Source: Castanea sativa
Lineage: Eukaryota; Streptophyta; Magnoliopsida; Fagales; Fagaceae
Assembly (NCBI RefSeq): GCF_040712315.1
Contig: NC_134013.1
Location: forward strand, 40,102,501 to 40,166,500
DNA: 64,000 nucleotides
Reading direction: 5' to 3'
Under the pieces are notes generated by a model. It saw only the letters and a program-made list of their open reading frames with translations, searched no databases and was not told the DNA's origin. Of the stretch, positions 21,975-34,127 are shown piece by piece (the stretch's first letter is position 1; each line of letters starts with the position of its first letter). The translations under genes and the position numbers were made by a program.

Positions 21975-23395
21975 ATGGATGCCGAACAAGCCACACAACA
22001 AATTCAAGCCCTAGTAGCCAATGTGGAGGAATTGACTTGCCAGAATGAAGAGCTAAGGAGAGCTGCTGAATCTTAGAATAAGGAATGATAGCGAACTATT
22101 GAGAACCAGAATGAAGAAAAACGCCGAAGGATCGAAAGAAACCATAATGAGGAAGAATCAGATAGCCAGGCCAATAGGAGGACAAGAGCATTAGAAGAAA
22201 ACTTGTCCAAGATGGAGAGCAAGCTCTACAACATGAGGATGGAGATGAACGAGCTTAGGAATGCAGTAAAGAACAGAGTTGTGGAGAACTTGGACGAAAT
22301 AATTCAAAGGACGGATTCACTATTCACCATTGAAGTGTTGAATCACCCTCTCCCACCAAAGTTCCGCCTTCCCTAACTAGAGTCATTTGACGGTTCAAGA
22401 GTTCCTTTGGATCACTTCGAGTCATTCAAGACTTTGATACTTTTGCAGATACTCTAAACAAAGTAATGTGCAGGGCCTTCCCAACAATGCTGAAAAGCAC
22501 AGCCAGGGTGTGGTTCGACAAGCTACCCTCAGGTACTATTGCAAACTTCAAGCAACTCAGCAAGGGTTTGGTTTGTCACTTCATTGGAGAACAATGACAC
22601 AAGAAGCCGATTGGGCATCTTCTCAACATCCGTCAAGCGGAGGGAGAATCGTTGAGACAATACGTGACACACTTCAATAAAGAGTTGTTGTAGGCGGACG
22701 AATCGGAGGATAAAGTCATCCTGATAACCTTCCAAGCAAGATTGCTACCAAGAGATTTATTTTTTTCAAACACCAAGATTCCTTCGAAAACAGTAACGGG
22801 GCTACTTCATAAGGCCCGAAAGTATATGAATGTAGAAGATGCAGTGACCACTAAAGGAGTAATGACCAAAAGGAAGTGGGATGAAGGAACTAGCCACAAC
22901 CCTGACAGGAAAAAGGAAGTACGAAGCACTGGATACACAGTGGACAAAAAGAGGAACCTCCCAAATCAAAGGCCTAATTTTACTAACTTCACTCCCCTAG
23001 TGATGTCTATCGAGTAGGTATTGGTGTAGATAAAGGACGAACCTACTCTACAATGGCCTAGACCAATTTACACTCTAGCAGAGGTTAGAGACAAAAGCAA
23101 GTATTCTAGATTCCACCAAGATCACGGACATCACGCTAATGAATGCAAACATCTAAAGGACTAGGTAGAAACCCTAATCCGTCAAAGAAAATTACAGAAG
23201 TTTGTACGAAAAGCGGAGCCATATAGACGACAACAGAGGAACGAGAAAGATAGGGAACCAGAGATGGAGGGCAAGAAGGCCCCCATAGGAGAAATAAAGA
23301 TGATCTTAGGAGGATTGGTAATGGTAGGATCCTCCAAGTCATTGAAGAAGGTGTATACAAGGGAAGTGAATAGAGTCCATTCACGGTTCCCACCT
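21975..23395 (+). pseudogene. Tat-2 gag (decayed)
   Basis: An ATG at 21975 opens MDAEQATQQIQALVANVEEL, a coiled-coil-like N-terminus equivalent to that of Tat-1 gag, but a stop occurs near 22076. Pieces of the gag core are readable in shifting frames: a DGSRVPLDHFESFKT-like segment near 22390, KYMNVEDAV near 22826, and a CCHC-like zinc-knuckle remnant near 23090-23160 (Y/C-x-F-H-Q-D-H, then C). It would have formed the particle shell. At least five breaks are visible. Confidence 0.75.
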
Positions 23396-23479
23396 TAAAA
23401 AATGCCTAGATGCAATGAACTGGACATCGTCTTTTTTAAAAAGGACGCCTGGGCGTCAAACATCCCCATGACGATCCAC

Positions 23480-26400
23480 TAGTGATAATGCTTAAAATGG
23501 AAGAGCTTAACATTTATCGGGTGCTGGTAGACAATGGAAGCTTAGCAGACATCATCTATCTACCAACTTTCCAACAGATGAAGCTAAGCAAAGAAAAGCT
23601 TCGACCATTCACTTCCCCATTGGTAAGTTTCAATAGGGACAGGGTCATTCCCAAAGGTGTTGTCAAGCTATCCATATTTGCAGGCACTTATCCAGCACAA
23701 GTCTCCAAGGAGATTAATTTCCTCATGGTAGATTGCCCATCAACATACAATGTCATCCTTGGATGACCAACACTCAGCAAGTTGAAAGCGGTGACGTCGA
23801 CCTATTATCTAAAGTTGAAATTCCATACAGCCCACTGCACAGGAGAAATCAGAGAAGACCAAGTCCTTGTAAGGGAATGTTATCAAGCCGCCCTAGCATT
23901 AAAGGAAAATCATACATGGATGATAGACGAACCTGAACCAGTCCCCGAATCATTAAAAGTGCCACAAGAGGTGGAGATCGTCCCTAGAGATCATCCAAGA
24001 TCTTGAAGATAGGGTCAACACTCTCAGCCTCAAAGAAGACAAAGATAACAAACTTCCTAAGTGAGAACAAGGATGTTTTCACTTGGAAGCACGAGGATAT
24101 GCCTGGAATCGACAGGGAAGTCATCTAGCATCGTCTTAACATAATTCCAGAATGCAAACCAGTGTAGCAAAGACGAAGAGTAGTTGCACCTGAACGCAAT
24201 AAGGCATAGCAGAAGAAGTTGAGAAACTCTAGAAGGTGGGTTTCATAAGGGAAGTGTTCTACCCTGAGTGGCTAGCCAACGTGGTGATGGTAAAGAAGAA
24301 CAATGGCAAGTGAAGGATGTGTGTTGACTTCACAGACTTCAACAAGGCATGCCTAAAGGATAGCTTTCCCTTACCCAGGATCGACCAACTAGTAGATTTA
24401 ACTGCCGGACACAAGCTCTTAAGTTTCATGGATGCCTTCTCTGAGTAAAATCAGATCATGATGGACAAAGAAGATCAAGAAAAGACCTCATTCATCACTA
24501 GCCAAGGATTGTACAGTTACAAGGTAATGCTTTTGGGACTAAAGAATACAGGGGCCACGTACCAGAGGTTGGTGAACCACATATTCTCTCTGTAGATAGG
24601 GAGAAATATGGAAGTATATGTAAACGATATGCTAGTGAAGAGCAATGACAAAGTGGATCACCTAGACGACCTAAGGGAGACCTTCGACACACTACGTAAG
24701 TACAAAATGAAGTTGAACCCAATGAAATGTTTTTTTTCCATTTCATCAGGGAAAATATTGGGATTCATGGTATCTCAATGGGGCATAGAGGCTAATCTAG
24801 ACAAGATAAAGGCGATAATGGAGATAAAATCCCCAATGATGGTGAAGAAAGTACAGAGTTTGACGGGAAAAGTTGTTGCCCTAAACAGATTCGTCTCTCA
24901 GGTAATAGACAAATGCCTGGCTTTCTTCAAAGTCTTAAAGAAGCCTTTCAGTGGACTAATGAGTGCAAAGAAGCTTTGACGAAACTAAAGGATTACTTGA
25001 CACAGCTACCATTGTTAAGCCCATCGATAACAGGAGAGAAGCTGCATCTTTATCTGGTGGTATCTAATATGGCAATAAACTTTGCATTGATAGGGAAGAG
25101 GAGGAAGTGTAGAGATCGGTGTACTATACCAGCCAAGCATTCCAAGGAGCCAAAGCAAAATACCCAAGGCTAGAAAAGATCGCCTTCACTCTAGTAGTCA
25201 CCTCTAGAAAACTACGCCACTACTTTCAGGCATATCCCATCATCGTCATGACAGACTAGCTAATAAAGAAGATAATGAATAAGATAGATGCAATAGGGCA
25301 ACTCGTCCAATGGGCCATAGAGCTTGGCCCGCTCAACATAGAATATCGGCCCTGGGTCGCAATCAAAGCCCAGGTCCTCACCAATTTCATTGCAGAGTTC
25401 ACTTACCCTCAAGAATAAGAAAAGCCCCAAAGGAAGACATGGACAGTCCAAACAGACAGGTCTGCCACCAAGAAAGCTGGAGGAGTAGGTGTAGTCCTCA
25501 TATCATTAGAGGGAGAAATCCTAAAGTATGCGATCAGATTGCAGTTCCCAACAACAAACAATGAAGCCGAGTATAAAGCACTTCTAACAAGGTTGAGTCT
25601 TGCAAGAGTACTAGAAGCCAAGACCCTCATCGTCTAAGCAAACTCTTAACTTATAGTTGGCCAGGTAAGAGGAGATTATGAAGCAAAGGAAGAAAGAATG
25701 TAGAAGTATTTGAAGATCGTCCAAGAACTCTTGTAGTATTTCGACAGTGTCGATTTCTAGCAAATCCCTCGAGCAAAGAATGTTGAAACTAATTTCTTAG
25801 CATGACTAGCCTCGTTAAACGACCATGGCATATCTGTTGAATTATGTATGGAACAAGAGGACGACCAAGCACGAAAGGAGAGCTAGTGATGAAGGTACAG
25901 GAATAAGACAAATGGATGACTCCCATTGTCGTTACTTGAAAGAAGGACGGCTCCCAAAAGATAGGAATGAGGCATGAAAGATACAAGTTAGAGCTGCTTA
26001 CTTTGACATTATTGACGATGTCTTATATAGATAAGGACACTCCCTCCCCTATCTCCGATGTGCTAACAAGGAAGAGGCCGACTACGTATTGTGAGAGATA
26101 CACGAAGGAGTCTATAGTAACCACGCAGGAGCAAGAACTTTGGTGAAAAAGGCACATCAAAGCAGGTTATTACTAGCCAACACTATAGAAGGACACACAT
26201 GACCACGTCAAAGCATGTAAGTAGTGCCAACGCTTCGCGAATGTCTAAACACGACCAAGGGAGCCAATGACGTCGATAACCGCACCTTGGCCTTTCGCCC
26301 AATGGGGGATCGACATCATGGGACCATTCCCTATAGGAAGAAAGCAATTCAAATTCCTCATTATCGCAATTGATTACTTCACAAAGTGGGTGGAAGCTGA

Positions 26401-27150
26401 GCTAGCAGCGGTGAACACAAAAGCTAAGATCTCTAGCTTCGTATTGAAGAACATAATTTGTAGATTCAGGATCCCTAACTTAATCATAGCAGATAATAGG
26501 AGGCAGTTTGACAATCCCAAGTTTCAAAAAATTTTCCACGATTTAGGCATCAAGAGCCACTACTCTTCCCCAAGACACCCTCAGGCTAATGGTCTAACGG
26601 AAGTGACAAACAGAAGTTTGCTAAAAATTATCAAAACTCTGCTTAAGTGGGCAAAGGGTGCATGGCCTAAAGAGTTACCAAATGTTTTATGGGCGTAAAG
26701 GATAACCACAAGAGTGCCAATGGGGGAAACACCATTCAGACTGACATTTGGAATTGAAGCCGTCATACTAATGGAGATAGGGCTGGTGACGAACATTCGG
26801 ATCAAAGCTTATGAAGAGTAGAGGAACCAGCAGGAACTCAACAGCGACTTGGATCTGATCAGTGAGGTGAGAGACGAAGCTATGAAGCGAATGACAAAGT
26901 ACAAGGAAGCAATGGCCAGATTTTACAACAAGAAGGTGAAGGTGAGAAGATTTGACATAGGCGACCTCGTCCTTAGGAAAGTCTCGCACGCAACAAAGGA
27001 ATCATCCCAAGGGAAATTAGGGTGAACATGGGAAGGACTTTACGAAGTAATTCATCATTCCAAAGAAGGATTATAATACTTGAAGACCCTAGACAGCCAG
27101 GAACTGCCTCGTCCATGGAACATAGAACACCCAAAGAGATACTATCAGTA
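23480..27150 (+). pseudogene. Tat-2 pol (decayed): protease, RT, RNase H, second RNase H, integrase
   Basis: Protease: LVDNGSLADIIY near 23530 (D-x-G-S type active site). Reverse transcriptase: about 24060-25000, with NVVMVKKNNGK, FMDAF and, at the catalytic site, YVNDML (about 24617), where the family has YVDDML, so one catalytic Asp is lost. First RNase H: about 25020-25400. Second, Tat-specific RNase H-like domain: about 25440-25760, with KKAGGVGVVL and EAEYKALL. Integrase: zinc-finger remnants near 26080-26230, then WGIDIMGPFP, IIADNRRQFDNP and QANGLTEVTNRSL (26290-26610), keeping the three D, D, E positions, and the C-terminal GPY-like region to the stop near 27148. In-frame stops and frameshifts occur every few hundred bases. 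Confidence 0.85.
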
Positions 27151-27309
27151 AGAAACCCTAATTCCAAAATGCCTACTTTTATTTAGATATATTTTCTCCT
27201 TTATTGTTGTTTAACATCCATAGACAAAGGAATATTTTTTCTCTCTATCAATAAAGCATGAGCAGAAGTACTATCCAAGAAATATTTTCACAGATTTTTC
27301 ATTATAAAC

Positions 27310-27890
27310 TATTGGCCAAGTCATCATTGATACATGACTTAAAAGGAAGTTAGTAATACATAACAACTTCATCATTCATGCATGAATTAGAAAAAAAGTT
27401 ATTAATACATAACAACATCGTCATTTATACATGACTTAAAAAGAAGTTATTAATACATAACAACATTGTCATTTACACATGACTTCAAAATTTATTAATA
27501 CATAACTAAATCATTATTCATACTTGACTTAGCAAAGTTATTAATACAAAACTAAATCATTATTTATACTTGACTTAGCAAGGTTGTTGATACAATATCG
27601 TCATTCATACATGACTAAAAAAAATGTGTTATAAATACATAACAACATCGCCTGAGGTTATTAACACATAACCACACCGTCATTCCTACATGATTTAAAA
27701 AGAAGTTATAAATATATAACCACACCGTCGTTCATACATGACTTGAAGTTATAAATATATAAGCACATCGTCATTTATATATGACTTAGAAAATGTCAAA
27801 GTTGTTAATGCGTAACTAAATTGTCATTCATACATGACGTAAAAACTTCATCAACATGAAACATCGCCGTCATTCATACACGGCATAAAA
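27310..27890 (+). repeat. Tat-2 tandem array in the 3' untranslated region
   Basis: About twelve diverged copies of a unit of roughly 45-57 bases containing ATACATAACAACATC, then GTCATTTATACATGAC, then TTAAAAAGAAGTTATTAAT. Each unit includes the dyad GTCAT-(6)-ATGAC or a one-base variant. The array sits between the integrase end and the 3' end of the antisense gene, the position occupied by an unrelated array in Tat-1. Confidence 0.8.
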
Positions 27891-27966
27891 ACAGTTACTA
27901 AACAGGCTCAAGGATAAAAATATTCATAAATTGTGTGCTAAAAAATGGACAAACCCAAAAGATTGT

Positions 27967-29983
27967 TCAAGAAGAAAAATAAACTTGCTTAAAACAACAA
28001 GCCCCAGAGAAGAACAATGTTTTTGCCTTAGAAAAAAAAAGAGAGGAACAAATAACAAAAAGTTTTCGAAGAAGACTAGAAGGGGACGGATAAGTTGGGA
28101 CATTCTCAGCTACACTTGGCACGGCCTCATTCTCCGCCACGGCCTCGATAGGACAATTTGCCAAGATCTCTTTCTCCACTTCCTCCATATCAAGCTTCAA
28201 GAAGTCCAACTCTGGGTGGTGCTTGGCCAAGTATTTACGAAAAAGGTTGAAACCCTCCACGTAATAATCGTAGAGCTTGTCTGAGTGCTCATCCAAAACC
28301 TTGAACTTCTCTACCACCTTCGAGCCAGCCTTCTCGACCTTCTTGAGGGCCTCATTAATCTGCTTGTCCCTTAACTTTGAAAATGCCTTCTCAGTGTCGA
28401 TGCTCTTCTCTAGAGTCTTTAGGCATTCCTTGTCCTTCTTAGACTCCTCAGCAAGGACAGAGATCTAGCTCCTAAGTGACTTATTCACAGTAGAAAAGGA
28501 TTCCACCTTGGACTTGGCTGTCACGTACTTCTCTTCATAATCCAAGTACTTTTTAGAAAGGTACAAGGATTCACCCAACACCTGCGAAGAAAAGAAAGAA
28601 GCATTAGAGAAGAGAACACAACAAAAGATGAAGACCTTACTTTATAGTTCATACCTGCCTAACCTTGTGCACGTGAGACAACATCAGCTCATGAGACGGC
28701 CTCACCCCTAGAGGAGAAAGGTCGTCAACTGATATCACCTCATGGGCTTTCAGTATTGCAACTCCCACATCGTCCCAGAAAGAACCTGAAGGAGCTTTGT
28801 CCTTGCCCTTGGCTTTGGAACCTCCGTCAATGGAAGCAATTAATTCCATGGAAGAGGTAGGCGAGGCTGGATGCTAGGAGACGGACTTACAAACAAGAGA
28901 AGTCACCATAGGATCATCCTTGGGAGTATCCATGTCCCTCTGGCGTTTCCTCGTCAGAAGACCACTTGTCAAACCTCCTTTGGCCTTCTTCTCTTGGTTC
29001 TCGGCCAGTTTAGCTTTACTAAATCGGGTTGTCATTCCTAAAAAAAAAAGGTGGAGTAAGTACTAGTACATTGAATTTACCCAAACGACAATTCAATAAA
29101 ACTTACTCTTCTGAAGATCTCAATGTTTTTTGGACATGGTTGGAGGGCTTTAGTTCGAGAAAGTGCAGAAATAGGGACTGAGGAAAAAGGAGCTCATCAA
29201 AGTCCTTAACAGGCTCGAGATAATCTCCAACCCTCTCAACATTATGGAAGTTGCAAAATCAACAACACATGCACGTTCATCAATACCACATCCACTCAAA
29301 AAAAAATTATCTACATATCAAAGAGATTAAACAAAAAGACGCACCAGACATAGGAGTACCCCAACTACGGAGCAATTTAGGGGCGTCATCTAAATTCTTA
29401 CCCGGAGTGAACTCCTAGCAGTCACTAAAGACGAAGAAAAAGTTGGTTTTCCAATTTCGGAGAGACAAGGGGGAGTTAAGAACCAACTTGAACTCCTTCC
29501 CCATGGTTTAAATCTCCAATAGCCCGGATCTTTGGATCGTCTTAGATGATAGAAGTCTAGGAACTCGTCTATCCTAATAATGTCCTCGTCATTGGCAGAC
29601 ATCCATATCACCACATAGTAAACTACTATCCTCCACGAGTTTGGCACAAGCTGAGCCAGAGCAAGTTGTAAAAAGAAGAAAAGCTCCCTAATGAATGGGT
29701 GAACAGGAAAACAAAGTCCATTGACGAAGTTAGTCTTATAAAAGCACACTTCATCAGCGTAGGAGTGACAGGCACTATCGTCACCATCAAGGATCCTAAT
29801 TTTTACAGAAGAAAGGAATTGGAACCTAACCCTAATCCTCTTCTCGTCCTTCTCCTTAAGAGAACAACATATACCCTAGGCTTTATGAGGGGTAGAAGGA
29901 GAAGTGACTTCAAGGGCTTCACGGTCCTCAGACGAAAACAAGCCTATTTCAAGCTCACTAGACTTAACCTCCTCACCAGACAT
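27967..29983 (-). pseudogene. Tat-2 antisense gene (Transposase_28-like, spliced, decayed)
   Basis: It reads opposite to gag-pol, from an ATG at 29983 (MSGEEVKSSELEIGLFSSED). The core domain near 29440-29690 has LALAQLVPNSWRI and IDEFLDFYHLRR, matching the Tat-1 gene (ISVSQIAPNAWRT, LDEFFWCYRP). The C-terminal piece (28317 to about 28070) has YYVEGFNLFRKYL and HPELDFLKLDMEEVEKE, matching YYGDGFEDCLKQV and YPDLDLSRISMDES of Tat-1. An intron with GTATGA donor and TTCGCAG acceptor spans about 28582-28654. Another is marked by a GTAAGTTT donor (near 29103) and a TTTTTTAG acceptor (near 29040). Stops and shifts interrupt it. The product's function is unknown. Confidence 0.7.
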
Positions 29984-30551
29984 TGTCAAGGTTTGAGCAA
30001 CTCCTATTGAACAGTGAATCAAAGGAAAAAGAAAAAGCAAGACAGACCTATAAGGACAATCTCGCCCTATGAAGGACCCAACCCTAGGACATTTCCTACC
30101 TATAGAGTCGAGCAAACCACACAGAGAGCAAAAAAGAAAGAAACAGAAGGGCAATCCGACCAAACTAAGGAATGATCTACCATAAGAACACAAAAACAAA
30201 GAGGGGAGCTCGAAGAGACTTACCAGAAACTAAAAAGAAGTGGAGGAGGAAAAACGCAAGAGTGGAAGAAGAGTTTCGAGAAAACGAAATGCCATGAAGA
30301 GGAAAAATGAAGTGAAAATGAAAAAAAAAAAAAGAAAAAAAAAAAGGAGGGAAAAAAGCAAAATAAATAGAAGATCGTGCATGGGAAACTGAGATGACCT
30401 AACATGAAGAAGACATCCTGACCGTACATGTGTCACGTAGCAAACGAAACATCAACTCGCAATAAATGCATCGAACACGGAACATGAAGTGACAAACAAT
30501 TATGTTCTTATCTCGTCTCACAGACGAGAATATGAATAGGGGGGTAGCTAA

Positions 30552-30994
30552 TGAGTCAAAAAATAAGCTGGGATCGTCGTTCCCATTAATGACGATTAAA
30601 GAAAGCAAACGTTACACATTTATTGCACGCATTGATGATGAAATGTAACAGACGAAGCAACGGTAATAAGTGAGTTGTTCACTTCAGAGCTCCCATTGAT
30701 AATATACTAGCTGTTTCTCATAAATGTTGGAATTCATTGTCCATTACAGCAAGGAACAACGGAATCCAAAGGTACACATAAATACTCATCCAAAAAATCA
30801 CTACGAGCCAATTTTCTCTCAAAAAAACTCTCCCTTTCTAACTTAAACATCAGAGTGTTTTTGGCAAACACCACACCAGTGTATTCCATTTCTTTCCAAA
30901 GTTTTATTGCAGGTTTACCTTGGAGACACGACCAACCACAGGATCATCCATCAACTGAGACAAGGAGCTCAATTGCTGATTTTTCACATCGTCA
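30552..30994 (+). repeat. 3' LTR of Tat-2
   Basis: Begins TGAGTCAAAAAATAAGC and ends CACATCGTCA. It matches the 5' LTR at 21437-21897, lacking an 18-base portion of it, and includes AACACCACACCAGTGTATTC. Confidence 0.85.
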
Positions 30995-31619
30995 TCTTCT
31001 TTTCCAAGACACGCATGTTCCATATTTTTGTTAGCTTAAAATTTCTTGTTGCCCCTACTCGTCTTTACATCACTTGGTTAACATAACAAGAAGTCATCTT
31101 TGAAAACTCTTCAATTGAATTGAGATATATGGCTATCAGTGAAATTGCGAAATCTTGACATGACTATCTATCCATACCGAATAGATCTCCTTCAAATCTT
31201 GACATGACAATATATATATGTTGCCACTTGAGGTTTCAAAACCATGCCTTCAGTTTTGCATTCTCGAGCAGCCTATAAGCCCTTCTTACCGGGAACGCAA
31301 TATGATTGTTTCCCATCTATTTCAATTTGTTAAAAGGAAGTATAGAGCTTATAGGAATTAACTTTCATTAACCTCCACTTCATGGGGTAGAAATCAGCTT
31401 TGGTACTTACTAATTAACGTAGAATTTAGTTTACTTACTTTTCATATTTTATTGTTGCTTCCATTTCCTTCATCGAGCATTAAACTTCTTCTTAATTGTG
31501 GTTCATCCAATCCTTAATCAATTAATTTGAAACTTGACATAAGACATCAAACTAAACCACCTTTAATCACATCAGGTTAAAATTAAAATACTCTCAAACA
31601 TATTCCTCCCATTTTTTGT
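30995..31619. other. Intergenic DNA
   Basis: No gene is supported. ATCTTGACATGAC is repeated at about 31154 and 31197. It separates Tat-2 from the nested repeat block that starts near 31620. Confidence 0.5.
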
Positions 31620-31697
31620 TTGATCCTAAAAGAGCAGTTTCGACGCCAAAATGACTAACCATTAGATTATTAGATTAATTACCAATTAACTGCATTA

Positions 31698-32569
31698 TTA
31701 TTATTATTATTGTTATCATTATTTGAGAAGATGCTTGTAAACTTTATTAGGAAAATTCAGCAATATTGGCTAAAAGTATAGCATTAAGATTTGATGAAAC
31801 ATTCTCCATTCGCAACATTAAACTGGTAACATATGTTTAGTAAGATTTTTGAGTTACAGAACTACCTTGTCTTTGAATATGGGAAAAACTATACTAGTAA
31901 AGGCCTCTGTAATGACCTTTGCATCAGTAATAAGATGATCAAGGAAGCGAAAGGTTCTTCGTCACTCTTCAATGAATTAATCGCCACTTTTGAATCACCC
32001 TCCATAATGATAGAGGAAAGACCGATTTCTTGTGCAAAACACAAAGCTCTCATAGCCATCAAGGCTTCTACTCCAGCAATAGTGGGAGGAAGAACACGCG
32101 TGTTGGACATAGAAGCTGAAACAAGTCCTAACTCAGTTCCGAATTATCACACCGATTCCTACTTTTTCATTCTCTTTAAAGACTGCACCATCCAAATTTA
32201 CTTTGATGATTGGGGGGGTGAGGGGTTTGCCACCTGACTGGAGTAACAATGAGGGTTGTATGGTTAGTCGATTTGATTGGAAGTGCCCGAACAAATTCAT
32301 CAAGAGCAAACTTGGAATTTGAGATGAATTGATCAATAGGAAAGCTTAGATTGTTTGTTCCTGGGAGATTCCTACGATGCAAGATAGTCCATATAAGCAC
32401 AGAAAAAACTTCTAAATTCTTTCCATCCTCGATGATATGTTTCACCACTTCAACAAACCTAGAAAAGCGCATGGATCTCCGGAAGTCCCACATCAGATCC
32501 TGATCCGTAATCGTCGACATACAGGGACAACCACAACGCATGAGTCACGTCCTCCAGGGATTGCTAGCG
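31698..32569 (-). pseudogene. 5'-truncated LINE inserted in the copia LTR
   Basis: On the minus strand, VRWQTPHPPNHQSK/KPLTPPIIKVNLDGAVF (about 32170-32250, in two frames) and IGVIIRN open a LINE-type RNase H domain with its first Asp. MAMRALCFAQEIG and IIMEGDSKVAINSL (31889-32110) supply the Glu-region helix and the next Asp. Upstream residues (LIWTILHRRNLPGTNN) match the linker after a LINE reverse transcriptase. The 3' end is at low coordinates, with a TTATTATTATT (poly-AAT) tail at about 31697-31725. At least two frame breaks. Confidence 0.65.
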
Positions 32570-33035
32570 GTGATCACAAATATCATTTGTTATCTCAATA
32601 TTCATTGCTATCAATCAAAATGCACCGTATCATAACAAATATTAAAATAAATAAAGAAATGGAAGCATGATTTGGTGACAAAGTGGAAACCTGATAAAAT
32701 ATACTTCTATAGTGAAAACCATCATGAGGGTAAACTATCCTAATAAAGTAATCCACTATATCAAGAAAAAACTTACAATCTAGCATAAAATTGATATACC
32801 TAGAGTACTCTACCTAAGAGATTAACTCATTGCAACAAACTGTTAAAGCATTCTCATCAAAACTTTTAAAAATTTTAGCATTTAGCATTTCAAAAAATCA
32901 CTTTATCAATTTTAACTACTCATTTTACAATACACCCAACATTAAAGGTTCTATTTTTTTTACCATTTCGTTTAAAATAATATAAACTACTCATTAAAAT
33001 AATAAAAAAACAACTACACAAACCACCTTTTCCAC

Positions 33036-33707
33036 TGATGATGCCGAAGAAATCACCAGTAAGCTGCGAGTACTCCTCCGATTGAAGCAACACCTGCGAA
33101 GAGAAAATAGATGATCGACAGAGAGCACCGGTGTGGTGCCGGCCAAAAACCCTCCGACGATCAAGTTAGAGTCTTTAAACAACCCTAGAGTGCCAGAGTT
33201 GAGATAATTGTGCGTACCTTTGGGTCATGAGGGTTTTGGGGTATATATAGTGGTATGGGGCCGAAACAAACGCCTTGGTGAAGAAGTACTTTCCTTTTAA
33301 AAGAGTAATTCGTGGATCTTTGCCTATTGTGTTGAGCCCTTTCCTTATAGGAATCTTCTTGACCAAAGTCGAACGTGTAGCGCAAGAACTTTCCTTATAT
33401 TCACGTATGTAGAAGTCAAAATAAGCTAAGAATGAAGGTTGGATTACTCCTTCAGCTTTTACCCCTGCCAAGGTCGTCAGCCCACGCGTACCTCCTACAC
33501 TGTCGTCAGCCTATGTATGTCTCCATAAAGAACGTCAGCCAAGGACCTTTACAACCAAGGTCGTCAGCTCTGACTCGTCAGCTTGTTCCGTTAGCCTAAC
33601 GTCGCTACGTAAGGGGCATGGCCTCAAACATCACAAAGGAGGCATCCTAGTGAGACTGGCTGACGGGTTGTATATTCCCGTCAGCCTCCTTAAAAATGTC
33701 ACTATCA
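33036..33707 (-). repeat. 3' LTR of Tat-1
   Basis: In plus reading it starts TGATGATGCCGAAG and ends GTCACTATCA, with terminal TG...CA. The TATA box is TATATATA at about 33241-33248 (minus-strand CTATATATACCCC). U3 (33440-33707) is dense in CGTCA/TGACG. GGTGTGGTGCCGGCC lies at 33130-33144. Confidence 0.95.
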
Positions 33708-33721
33708 ACTGCCCCCACTCC
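33708..33721 (-). other. Polypurine tract of Tat-1
   Basis: Minus-strand GGAGTGGGGGCAGT lies directly against the 3' LTR, the expected site for priming plus-strand DNA synthesis. Confidence 0.8.
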
Positions 33722-33888
33722 ATTGCCCCGTTAGCTATGAGTGACGGGTCATGGAGTTCTCGTTATTGGGGGAATGGTTCGTGCATGGTAGTTTGTGCCA
33801 TCTTCATTAAATGGTGGGACACATGGCGTAGAATGATTGGCTCCGTGTCTGGACGGGTGTGTCGCTTCGTCTTTCGCGCCTCCTCTCT

Positions 33889-34127
33889 CCTATATATACC
33901 CCACTATTTACCTTTTTCCCACTTTTTTCGCCTTGTTCATCTTGAGAGGAAGAATTCGTCACTGCCAATTTTATCACACCGTCGATCGTGCAATCGTCAA
34001 CTTCTTGAGACCGTCCTCCTACACGTAAGTTTTCCTTACTTTACCTTTTTACTTTTTCTAGTGACGCCCTTTAGTGAAGTCGTCTGCCTAGGATCTTAGA
34101 AAAAACCCGTCGTTTGTAGGTAGTCAG
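33889..34127 (+). promoter_or_regulatory. Promoter and 5' UTR of the Tat-1 antisense gene
   Basis: A TATA box (CCTATATATACCCC, core at 33890-33898) lies about 180 bases inside the element from the LTR and 230 bases upstream of the ATG at 34128. A donor GTAAGT at 34025 and an acceptor TTTGTAG ending at 34119 define a probable 5'-UTR intron. This promoter faces away from the adjacent LTR and towards pol. Inferred from sequence only. Confidence 0.55.

Larger units (their letters stand above)
21437..30994 (+). mobile_element. Tat-lineage Ty3/gypsy retrotransposon, old and defective (Tat-2)
   Basis: LTRs at 21437-21897 and 30552-30994 enclose decayed gag, protease, reverse transcriptase, RNase H, a second RNase H-like domain and integrase in plus orientation. 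A tandem repeat array and an antisense gene on the minus strand follow. The dual RNase H, the array and the antisense gene place it in the Tat lineage. A degenerate primer binding site (TTTGACTCCATCTGTGGGGA) follows the 5' LTR, and a G-run (AGGGGGGTAGCTAA) precedes the 3' LTR. Five-base flanks (TCTAA and TCTTC) are not identical; CATCTTCT occurs at both outer ends, so the boundary is uncertain by a few bases. Many stops and frameshifts show it cannot move on its own. Confidence 0.9.
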
